Source: SZUA-430 sp046153995 (GTDB lineage Bacteria; Pseudomonadota; Alphaproteobacteria; Micropepsales; Micropepsaceae). From it: a stretch of 12,321 nucleotides of DNA. The position numbers were made by a program, and so were the translations under genes. Location: contig JBJXEH010000137.1 in the NCBI GenBank assembly GCA_046153995.1, positions 1 to 12,321 of the forward strand. Direction: 5' to 3'. Positions 6,722 through 12,321 of the stretch are shown here, one piece after another. Positions within the stretch are counted from its first letter, which is position 1. The number at the start of each line of letters is the position of its first letter. The notes below the pieces were generated by a model. That model was not told where the DNA came from, searched no databases, and worked only from the letters and a program-made list of their open reading frames with translations.

Positions 6722-7678
6722 ATGGTGCCTGTCTCCAACATTTCCGATCCGACGCCGGCGGCACTCGCACAGGCTGCGCGTCTGCTCGCAGAGGGAAAGC
6801 TCGTCGCGTTTCCGACGGAGACCGTTTACGGGCTCGGTGCGGATGCGCGGAGCGACGAGGCGGTTGCGGGTATCTTCGCGGCCAAAGGGCGGCCGAAGTT
6901 CAATCCGCTGATCGTGCACGTGGAGAGCGTCGCCGCCGCGGAACGTTACGGCGTATTCGATGCGCGCGCGAAGGCGCTCGCCGCACGGTTTTGGCCGGGG
7001 GCTCTGACGCTTGTGGTACCGCGGGTGAAAGACTGCGACGTGTCGTGGCTGGCGACGGCGGGGCTCGAGACGATAGCGTTGCGCGTACCGGTGCATCCGA
7101 TCGCGCAGCAGCTTTTGAAGACGTTCGGCGGGCCGCTCGCCGCGCCGAGTGCGAACCGTTCGGGCAGCGTTTCGGCAACGACAGCGCGGCATGTGGCGGA
7201 GAGCGTGGGCGATGCGGTTGCGCTCATCCTCGACGGCGGTCCGACGACGCATGGGCTTGAGTCGACGATCGTTGGGCTTACGGGCGGTGCGACACTGCTT
7301 CGCCCCGGTGCAATTACGCGGGCCGAGATTGAGGCGGTCGTGGGACCCTTGGGTGCGGGAACCGATCGCGAGGATGCGCCGCATTCGCCGGGGCGGTTGA
7401 AGCGGCACTATGCGACCGCGAAGCCGCTTCGGTTGAACGCAACGTCGGTTGCCGCCGACGAGGCTCTGCTTGCATTCGGCGTGCCGCTCGACAGTGCGCG
7501 GGTGACGCTGAACCTGAGTATCAAGAGCGATCTTGTCGAGGCGGCGGCGAATTTGTTCGCAATGCTCCGGAAATTGGACGCGGAAGACGCGAGCGGTATC
7601 GCGGTCATGCCGGTCCCCGCGCACGGGCTCGGCGAGGCGATCAACGACCGGCTTCAACGGGCTGCCGTGCGGGAGTAG
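6722..7678 (+). CDS. L-threonylcarbamoyladenylate synthase (Sua5/YwlC type)
   Basis: Makes threonylcarbamoyl-AMP from threonine, bicarbonate and ATP, the first step of t6A37 modification of ANN-decoding tRNAs, in the cytosol. With the start at 6722 it has 318 residues: a YrdC-like domain at about 13-200, containing FPTETVYGLGADA (30-42), KGRPKFNPL (55-63, with the Lys and Arg that bind nucleotide) and SANRSG (143-148), then the linker SPGRLKRHY (222-230) and a Sua5 C-terminal domain. This makes it the long Sua5 form rather than short TsaC. In-frame ATGs also occur at 6692 and 6710. I prefer 6722 because it matches the usual N-terminal length and has GAAG six bases upstream in a region with no strong ribosome site. 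It follows the second yceI co-directionally. Confidence 0.95.
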   Translation: MVPVSNISDPTPAALAQAARLLAEGKLVAFPTETVYGLGADARSDEAVAGIFAAKGRPKFNPLIVHVESVAAAERYGVFDARAKALAARFWPGALTLVVPRVKDCDVSWLATAGLETIALRVPVHPIAQQLLKTFGGPLAAPSANRSGSVSATTARHVAESVGDAVALILDGGPTTHGLESTIVGLTGGATLLRPGAITRAEIEAVVGPLGAGTDREDAPHSPGRLKRHYATAKPLRLNATSVAADEALLAFGVPLDSARVTLNLSIKSDLVEAAANLFAMLRKLDAEDASGIAVMPVPAHGLGEAINDRLQRAAVRE

Positions 7679-7714
7679 TTGAGTACCAACCCCTCTTCCC
7701 TTATTTGGAGTGGG

Positions 7715-9124
7715 ATGGCCACGCGACCGGCGACAGAGACACTTGAGCGGATGAAGCAGGCCGCTGGCCCCGGCGGGTGGAGCGTCGACGCCGGCGAGAT
7801 CGCGCCCTATCTCGTCGAGTGGCGGGAGCGGTGGAAGGGTTCGACGCCGCTGTTGCTGAAGCCTTCGACCGTGGCGTCGGTCGCGGAGATCGTGCGGATC
7901 GCGGCGGCGACGGGGACACCGCTCGTGCCGCAGGGCGGGAACACGGGGCTGGTCGGCGGGCAGATTCCGGACGGCCAGGTGTTGCTGTCGTTGAAGCGGC
8001 TGGTCCGCGTGCGCGTCGTTGACGCGATGGCCAATACGATGACCGTCGATGCCGGCTGCATCTTGGCCGATGTGCAGGCGGCGGCGGACGCGGAGGAGCG
8101 GCTGTTTCCGCTCAGCCTTGCCTCCGAGGGTTCGGCGACGATCGGCGGCCTCATCTCGACGAACGCGGGCGGCACCGGCGTGCTCGCTTACGGCAACATG
8201 CGCGAGCTGGTTTTGGGGCTCGAGGCCGTGCTGCCGTCGGGCGAGATATGGAACGGTCTCAGCGCGCTTCGCAAAGACAATACCGGCTACGATCTGAAGC
8301 AGCTTTTCATCGGCGCTGAGGGGACGTTGGGCGTCGTCACCGGCGCGGTGCTGAAGCTGTTCCCGAAACCGGCCGAGATCGAAACCGCAATTGTTGCGGT
8401 CGAGAGTGTGGACAAGGCGCTTGCACTGCTCAACTTTGCGCGCGCGCAAAGTGCCGGCGTGACGGCGTTCGAGCTGATGCCGCGTACCGGGATTGAGTTC
8501 GTCGTCAAGCACATCCCCGCAACGCGCGATCCGTTCGAGCGCGCGTATCCGTGGTACGTGCTGATCGACGTGTCACTGTTCGCGGCGGCGCAGGTGGGCG
8601 CTGCGCAGGCGCTGCTCGCGGATGCGGCGAGCGCGGGGCTGATCGCCGACGGCGTGGTCGCGCAGTCGCTCGCGCAGCGCGAGGCGCTGTGGCGCCTCAG
8701 GGACTCGCTCTCGGAGGCGCAAAAGCCCGAGGGCGGCAGCATCAAGCATGATGTCTCCGTGCCGATCTCGGCGATCCCGCGCTTCATCGCGGAGGCTTCG
8801 CGCGCGGTTGCTGCGGCGGTGGCGGGTGCGAGGCCCGTCCCGTTCGGGCATCTGGGTGACGGCAATATCCACTTCAACATCACTCAGCCCGTTGGCAGCG
8901 ACAAGGCCGCGTTCCTCGCGCGCACCGACGAGGTCAACCGCATCGTGCACGACATCGTGCACGCGTTCGGCGGCTCGATCAGCGCGGAACACGGCATCGG
9001 GCAAGCCAAAGTCGACGAGATCGTGCGCTACAAGAGCGGTCCTGCCCTGGAAACAATGCGCGCGATCAAACGCGCGCTCGACCCGAAGGGCATCATGAAC
9101 CCTGGGAAAGTGGTGCGGGTTTAG
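7715..9124 (+). CDS. FAD-binding D-2-hydroxyacid dehydrogenase (D2HGDH/GlcD-like)
   Basis: Flavoprotein of the VAO/PCMH superfamily that oxidises D-2-hydroxyacids, such as D-2-hydroxyglutarate or D-lactate, to 2-oxoacids. With ATG 7715 it has 469 residues. The FAD domain includes LLKPSTVASVAEIVRI, PQGGNTGLVGG (72-82), GSATIGGLISTNAGG (139-153) and GAEGTLGVVTGAVLK (200-214). The C-terminal cap holds the metal/active-site motifs FGHLGDGNIHFN (His379, His386) and AEHGIGQAK (Glu425, His426). A TTG start at 7679 is possible and would abut the sua5 stop, but ATG 7715 is preceded by GGAG four bases away and gives the usual N-terminus. It is probably cotranscribed with sua5; the metabolic link is not obvious. 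D-2-hydroxyglutarate versus D-lactate specificity cannot be settled from the sequence. Confidence 0.93.
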   Translation: MATRPATETLERMKQAAGPGGWSVDAGEIAPYLVEWRERWKGSTPLLLKPSTVASVAEIVRIAAATGTPLVPQGGNTGLVGGQIPDGQVLLSLKRLVRVRVVDAMANTMTVDAGCILADVQAAADAEERLFPLSLASEGSATIGGLISTNAGGTGVLAYGNMRELVLGLEAVLPSGEIWNGLSALRKDNTGYDLKQLFIGAEGTLGVVTGAVLKLFPKPAEIETAIVAVESVDKALALLNFARAQSAGVTAFELMPRTGIEFVVKHIPATRDPFERAYPWYVLIDVSLFAAAQVGAAQALLADAASAGLIADGVVAQSLAQREALWRLRDSLSEAQKPEGGSIKHDVSVPISAIPRFIAEASRAVAAAVAGARPVPFGHLGDGNIHFNITQPVGSDKAAFLARTDEVNRIVHDIVHAFGGSISAEHGIGQAKVDEIVRYKSGPALETMRAIKRALDPKGIMNPGKVVRV

Positions 9125-9131
9125 GTTAGCG

Positions 9132-9530
9132 TCAGGTCCAGTTCTCGACCCGCACGCCCGGCATGCGCGAGAACTCGCGCAGATTGTTTGTGACCACGAT
9201 CAAGCCTTCGCTGCGCGCGTGAGCAGCGATTTGCATATCGTGCGGTCCACACGGTGTGCCCGCGCGTTCCAACTCGGCACGAAGTTGGCCGTAGTGGGCG
9301 GCTGCCTTCTTTGCAAAGGGAAGCACTTCAAGCCGAGCCACGAAGTTCTCAATTGCAAGAAGGTTCTCGGCACGGCGCGCGGATTTTTCCGCACCGAAGT
9401 GAAGTTCGCCCAGCGTAATGCTCGAAATGCAAAGTTGTTCGGCCAGCGCGTTGAACTTGTCGCGGAGTTCCGGCGGTTGTTTCTTCATCACATAGATGCA
9501 GATATTCGTGTCGAGCATATAGACGAGCAT
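9132..9530 (-). CDS. vapC: VapC-type PIN-domain ribonuclease toxin
   Basis: Toxin of a type II toxin-antitoxin pair. PIN domains are Mg2+-dependent RNases, and close VapC relatives cleave initiator tRNA or other RNAs. The 132 residues form a complete PIN fold: MLDTNICIYVMK with Asp7, Glu42 in TLGELHFG, Asp98 in GPHDMQIAAHA, and the TNN motif at 114-116 before REF. The start ATG (9528-9530) overlaps the antitoxin's TAA stop by one base (TAATG), so translation is coupled and the antitoxin is made first. It converges on the D-2-hydroxyacid dehydrogenase with a seven-base gap. All active-site acidic residues are present, so the toxin appears intact. The exact RNA target cannot be inferred. Confidence 0.95.
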   Translation of the reverse strand: MLVYMLDTNICIYVMKKQPPELRDKFNALAEQLCISSITLGELHFGAEKSARRAENLLAIENFVARLEVLPFAKKAAAHYGQLRAELERAGTPCGPHDMQIAAHARSEGLIVVTNNLREFSRMPGVRVENWT

Positions 9531-9763
9531 TAGAGCGGCTCGCGCTCCTCGACCTTCGGCTGCTTGCGTTTCGTCAGGAAGTCCTTGGTCGCACGCGGGC
9601 CGTTCAAAAAGAAGTCATCCCAACGCTTACCTTTGGGCACAATCACGCGGCTTTTGCCGACAATGATGATGTCGACCTGATGTACGCCCTCCGGGAATGC
9701 GACGTCCTTTGGGAGGCGCACGGCCTGGCTTCGGTTCGACGTGAAGACGGTAGAGCTGGTCAT
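9530..9763 (-). CDS. vapB: VapB-type antitoxin, AbrB/SpoVT-like swapped-hairpin fold
   Basis: Antitoxin that binds and neutralises the adjacent PIN toxin and represses their shared promoter. The 77 residues begin with the typical VapB pattern TVFTSNRSQAVRLPKDVAF (5-23), followed by VDIIIVGKSRVIVPKG (30-45), which forms the AbrB-like DNA-binding domain. The C-terminal segment from WDDFF (48-52) to the charged end EEREPL should wrap the toxin. The start is ATG 9761-9763. The upstream AGAGGA ribosome site lies inside a palindrome likely to be the operator, so repressor binding would cover both the promoter and the start of the transcript. The pair is flanked by unrelated housekeeping-type genes, consistent with a mobile addiction cassette, although no transposon ends are visible. 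Confidence 0.93.
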   Translation of the reverse strand: MTSSTVFTSNRSQAVRLPKDVAFPEGVHQVDIIIVGKSRVIVPKGKRWDDFFLNGPRATKDFLTKRKQPKVEEREPL

Positions 9764-9768
9764 AATCT

Positions 9769-9791
9769 TGTATATCCTCTTGGGATATACA
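9769..9791 (-). promoter_or_regulatory. Palindromic operator/promoter of vapBC
   Basis: Read on the minus strand, TGTATATCC and GGATATACA form a perfect 9-base inverted repeat around a five-base spacer, ending five bases before the vapB start codon. A weak promoter pair on the same strand, TTGCGG (9811-9816) and TATGTA (9788-9793) with 17 bases between, would put the -10 at the edge of the palindrome. VapB-family antitoxins autoregulate through such inverted repeats, so this is very likely the VapBC operator. Confidence 0.7.
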
Positions 9792-9851
9792 TATCGTTAC
9801 CAGCGTCATTCCGCAAGTGGAACGCTCGAAAGCGTAGACTTTCCGCCCCCC

Positions 9852-9881
9852 TTGCCCCTGACGTTGGGTCAGGGATTAGAA
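9852..9881 (+). promoter_or_regulatory. MerR-type autoregulated promoter with spacer dyad
   Basis: TTGCCC (9852-9857) and TTAGAA (9876-9881) are separated by 18 bases. The spacer is mostly filled by a dyad, CCCTGAC (9856-9862) and GTCAGGG (9868-9874), around five bases. A dyad between overlong-spaced -35 and -10 elements is the hallmark of MerR-family operators. Transcription would begin close to the ATG at 9890, and no Shine-Dalgarno is present, so the mRNA may be leaderless. The hexamers are weak, as expected for an activated promoter. Confidence 0.5.
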
Positions 9882-9889
9882 CTATCGCC

Positions 9890-10684
9890 ATGGCCCAAAA
9901 CAAGTTGCTCAAGATCGGGGATGTGGTGGCGCGCACGGGGCTGACCGAGCGCGCGATCCGGCATTACGAGCGGCTCAAGCTCGTCAAGCCGGACCGGTCG
10001 GCGGCGGGGCAGCGGTTGTTCGGGGCGGAGGCGCTGCAGGCGCTCGCCAGCGTGCGCATCTTGAAGCGCGCTGGGTTCAGCCTTGCCGAGATCGAGACAC
10101 TGCTGGCGGCGAAGGTCGATGCGAAGACGCTGGTGAAGGCGCAGATCGAGAGTGTGCAGGCGCAGACCAAGACTTTGCAGTCATCGCTGACGTTGCTGCA
10201 AGGTATTGCACGCGAGCTCGAGCGTGGTGGAAACGCCGACGTCGATGTGCTTTGCCGGTTGATGGAAGCGGGCGAAACTTGCGAACAGGACGAAGGCTGG
10301 CGTCCGATTTTCGACAAGTATTTTTCGCCGGCCCGGCAGCGCGCTTGGATGAAGATGCAGGAGAAACTTCGCGCGCGCGTCGATCCGGAGGCGCATGACA
10401 AGGCGTGGTGGGCGATTGCGGCCGACATCAAGGCGGCGCTGCCGCTCAGTCCGGCGTCGGTAAAAGCGCAGGCGCTGCTCGACCGGTGGGACGAATTGCT
10501 GAAGCCGTTCAACAGCGTGGCAACCGCAGAACAAAAGCGCGAGGCGCGGTCGTTCTGGCTCAACGTCGGCGATTGGGGCGGGAATGTGAACCAGCCGATG
10601 ACGCGCGAGGTCGTCGAATTCATCAAAGCCGCGCGCGAGGCGCGCGATCACAAACCGAAACGCAAGGGAAAGACGCAAAGATGA
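9890..10684 (+). CDS. MerR-family transcriptional regulator with TipAS-like C-terminal region
   Basis: DNA-binding regulator of 264 residues. The winged helix of the MerR family occupies about 6-75 (LLKIGDVVARTGLTERAIRHYERLKLVKP, then RLFG and ILKRAGFSLAEIETLL). A dimerisation coiled coil follows at 80-112. Residues 137-250 contain a helical, Trp-rich region (DKYFSPARQRAWMKM, WWAIAADIKAALPLSP, ALLDRWDELLKPF) that resembles the ligand-capturing TipAS domain of multidrug-sensing MerR proteins; this likeness is by eye. I chose ATG 9890, not the longer frame upstream, which would overlap vapB. The stop overlaps the next start as ATGA, so this gene and the hydrolase are one operon. Probable role: sensing a hydrophobic or toxic compound and controlling the hydrolase and itself. 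Confidence 0.9.
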   Translation: MAQNKLLKIGDVVARTGLTERAIRHYERLKLVKPDRSAAGQRLFGAEALQALASVRILKRAGFSLAEIETLLAAKVDAKTLVKAQIESVQAQTKTLQSSLTLLQGIARELERGGNADVDVLCRLMEAGETCEQDEGWRPIFDKYFSPARQRAWMKMQEKLRARVDPEAHDKAWWAIAADIKAALPLSPASVKAQALLDRWDELLKPFNSVATAEQKREARSFWLNVGDWGGNVNQPMTREVVEFIKAAREARDHKPKRKGKTQR

Positions 10685-11679
10685 TCTGGGTTCGCCGCAT
10701 TGGTATTCTGTTTGGTGTTTTGGTGGCGCTACTGCTCGCTGGAGCCGCATGGGTTTGGTACGCGAAGCCTTGGATACCGAAGGCCGAGTTAATCGATCCG
10801 CGGCCCGCTGGCATTCGCGTGACCGATGATGGGCTGCTTGCCAACTTCTATCCCGCGGCCGGAGAGGGCAAACAGCCCGCCGTTCTCGTGCTCGGCGGCA
10901 GCGAGGGCGGCCTCGGGAGCGAAATGACGGGCCTCGCCCGCGCGCTGCAGGCAGAAGGCTATAGCGCGCTTCACCTTGCCTATCATCGCGGCCCTGGGTT
11001 GCCGGCGCGGATGGTCGATCTGCCGCTCGAGCGGTTCGAGCGCGCGCTCGATTGGCTGAAGGCGCAGCCGAACGTCGATCCTACGCGCATCGCGATCGCA
11101 GCTTGGTCGCGCGGCACGGAAGCGGCGCAGCTGCTTGCGATCCGTCACCCCGAGATCCGCGCGCTGGTGTTGGGCATGCCCGCGAACGCGGTGTGGGCGG
11201 GGTTCGATTGGGAGAACCCGTTCATGACTGCGGGCGCAGCGTGGACATCGGGCGGGCAGCCGCTGCCCTACATGTCGGTCGATGACGTCGGCTTCGCGTT
11301 CGACTTCTACGCGCCCGAGTGGCTCGGCAAAATGGAGCGCGTTCAAGCGACCAAGCCTGCTGTCGTGATCCCGATCGAACAGATCAAGGCGCAGGTTCTT
11401 TTGGTCTGTGCCGAGAAGGATGTGGTTTGGCCGTCGTGTCCAATGTCACGACTTACCGAAGCGCGTGCGAAGGCGAAGGGTTCTGCCAACGTGCGGCTCC
11501 TGGCTTACGACGACGCCGGGCACTACGCGTTCGGCGTGCCGGTCGCGGAGAGCGACCCGCGTTACCCGTGGCTGTCCTCGCTCGGCGGCTCGAACACAGG
11601 TACGAACGCAGCGTTGACCGACGGCTGGGAAAAGACTCGCGCGTTCTTGGGGGAGGTGTTGAAAGCGCCGGGGGAGTAG
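10681..11679 (+). CDS. Membrane-anchored alpha/beta hydrolase (acyl-CoA thioester hydrolase/BAAT C-terminal-like)
   Basis: Serine hydrolase of 332 residues with an uncleaved-looking N-terminal membrane anchor at about 7-27 (IGILFGVLVALLLAGAAWVWYA), placing the enzyme in the periplasm. The fold is visible from the oxyanion strand VLVLGGSEGG (68-77), ALHLAYHRG (96-104), the nucleophile elbow IAAWSRGTE with Ser143, acid CAEKDVVWPS with Asp247, and DAGHYAF with His281. The elbow reads A-W-S-R-G, with Ala in place of the first Gly of GxSxG. The order and spacing resemble the BAAT C-terminal / acyl-CoA thioester hydrolase group, but a periplasmic location makes acyl-CoA an unlikely substrate. The start is fixed by the ATGA overlap with the MerR gene. 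The substrate is unknown; coupling to a TipAS-like sensor hints at xenobiotic esters or lactones. Confidence 0.9.
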   Translation: MIWVRRIGILFGVLVALLLAGAAWVWYAKPWIPKAELIDPRPAGIRVTDDGLLANFYPAAGEGKQPAVLVLGGSEGGLGSEMTGLARALQAEGYSALHLAYHRGPGLPARMVDLPLERFERALDWLKAQPNVDPTRIAIAAWSRGTEAAQLLAIRHPEIRALVLGMPANAVWAGFDWENPFMTAGAAWTSGGQPLPYMSVDDVGFAFDFYAPEWLGKMERVQATKPAVVIPIEQIKAQVLLVCAEKDVVWPSCPMSRLTEARAKAKGSANVRLLAYDDAGHYAFGVPVAESDPRYPWLSSLGGSNTGTNAALTDGWEKTRAFLGEVLKAPGE

Positions 11680-11716
11680 CGACGGCGCTCCCCGAAGCAA
11701 GAGACCGCGACGACGC

Positions 11717-12321
11717 TTAAACCGTAATGATCTTTTCCTGCAGCGCCCTGGCTATCGCCTGCACGCGGGTGGCGGCTTTGAGTTTGCCTTTTGCGCCGTC
11801 CATGTGGAAGCGCACCGTGCGGGACGAGATGCCGAGGTCGGCGCCGACTTGCGCGTCGTTGCGGCCTGAGGCTGCCGCGCGCAGGCACTGGATTTCGCGC
11901 ACAGTGAGTGCGTGCGGCGTGAACGGGCGCTTCGTGTGCTTTAGCGTGCGATAGCGCGCGAAGGCTGCGTGCGACAGGACTTGCAGCATCGCGCGCGCAA
12001 TCACGGTGGTGTCCGGCTTCTCGCCGCCGAAGATGAAACCCGCCGCCGGTTCCGCGCCGTCGTAAACAGGTACGATCAAGCCGTCGCCGTGCTTGACGGT
12101 CTCGGCCATGACGTCCATCCAGGGACCGCGCGTTTTCGGATCGTTGCGCAGTTCGGAGATTAGAAACGTCTCCGGCGAATTCAGCGCGCGCTGTACGAAC
12201 GGTGCGCTGGTATAAGCGTAAGCGCGGTCGATCTGCGACAGGATCGCAGGTGCGTCGGTATAGATGTTTGCGTCCGCCGCACCACCCGCAAGGCGCGCGG
12301 CGTCCACGCCGGCGAGGTGCG
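11717..12321 (-). CDS. LuxR-family transcriptional regulator, N-terminus beyond window
   Basis: C-terminal ~200 residues of a LuxR-type regulator; the reading frame stays open to the window edge, so the GTG at 12307 is probably internal. The last ~65 residues are a LuxR helix-turn-helix (LTVREIQCLRAAASG, then DAQVGADLGISSRTVRFHM and KLKAATRVQAIARAL). The part before it, including WMDVMAETVKHGDGLIVPVYDG and AAGFIFGGE, resembles the end of an autoinducer-binding domain, though the usual N-terminal Trp/Tyr/Asp ligand residues lie at or beyond the edge. No luxI-like synthase is in the window. It converges on the hydrolase with a 37-base gap. Confidence 0.9.
   Translation of the reverse strand, partial: HLAGVDAARLAGGAADANIYTDAPAILSQIDRAYAYTSAPFVQRALNSPETFLISELRNDPKTRGPWMDVMAETVKHGDGLIVPVYDGAEPAAGFIFGGEKPDTTVIARAMLQVLSHAAFARYRTLKHTKRPFTPHALTVREIQCLRAAASGRNDAQVGADLGISSRTVRFHMDGAKGKLKAATRVQAIARALQEKIITV

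Noticed and set aside
6650..8512. 620-codon open frame on the minus strand opposite sua5 and the D-2-hydroxyacid dehydrogenase
   Set aside because: Its product is rich in Arg, His and Pro with no recognisable domain, and it lies antisense to two well-supported enzymes. GC-rich codon bias commonly opens such mirror frames.
11664..11693. Possible terminator hairpins after the hydrolase (AGCGCC/GGCGCT and GGGGAG/CTCCCC)
   Set aside because: The two pairings are mutually exclusive and only six bases long, with long loops and no T tract on either strand.

Overview
This 12.3 kb window is high-GC bacterial chromosome, densely coding, with gene gaps of about 100 bases or less (125 at most). The gene content (AlkB next to an AraC regulator, a DmdC/FadE-like acyl-CoA dehydrogenase, YceI/cytochrome b561 genes, Sua5 followed by a D-2-hydroxyacid dehydrogenase, a LuxR protein) and the codon use suggest an alphaproteobacterium. 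This is inference from gene style; no rRNA or other phylogenetic marker is present.

Layout. (a) 1-1700, minus strand: an AraC-type regulator followed by a short-chain dehydrogenase that runs off the left edge. (b) 1800-2984, plus: an alkane 1-monooxygenase (AlkB) divergent from the AraC gene. The arrangement resembles AraC-family control of alkane hydroxylases, and the shared intergenic space holds direct repeats spaced like AraC half-sites. (c) 2985-4790, minus: a 601-residue acyl-CoA dehydrogenase whose stop codon directly abuts that of alkB. AlkB, the acyl-CoA dehydrogenase and perhaps the dehydrogenase/reductase would suit oxidation of alkanes or other lipids. (d) 4891-9124, plus: five co-directional genes, yceI - cytochrome b561 - yceI - sua5 - FAD-linked D-2-hydroxyacid dehydrogenase. 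Gaps are short, and one strong GC-rich palindrome lies after the cytochrome gene. The first three probably form a periplasm/membrane redox or isoprenoid-handling unit. The fourth makes the threonylcarbamoyl-AMP used for tRNA t6A. (e) 9132-9763, minus: a VapBC toxin-antitoxin pair with its own palindromic operator. (f) 9890-11679, plus: a MerR regulator with a TipAS-like C-terminal region, translationally coupled through ATGA to a membrane-anchored alpha/beta hydrolase. The MerR promoter looks autoregulated and may give a leaderless mRNA. (g) 11717 to the right edge, minus: the C-terminal part of a LuxR-type regulator.

I found no rRNA, tRNA, CRISPR array, insertion sequence or clear phage element. 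No gene looks plainly unprecedented. The parts most worth a second look are the YceI-b561-YceI module, the intergenic palindrome at 6063-6105, and the three compact regulatory regions (araC/alkB, vapB, merR).
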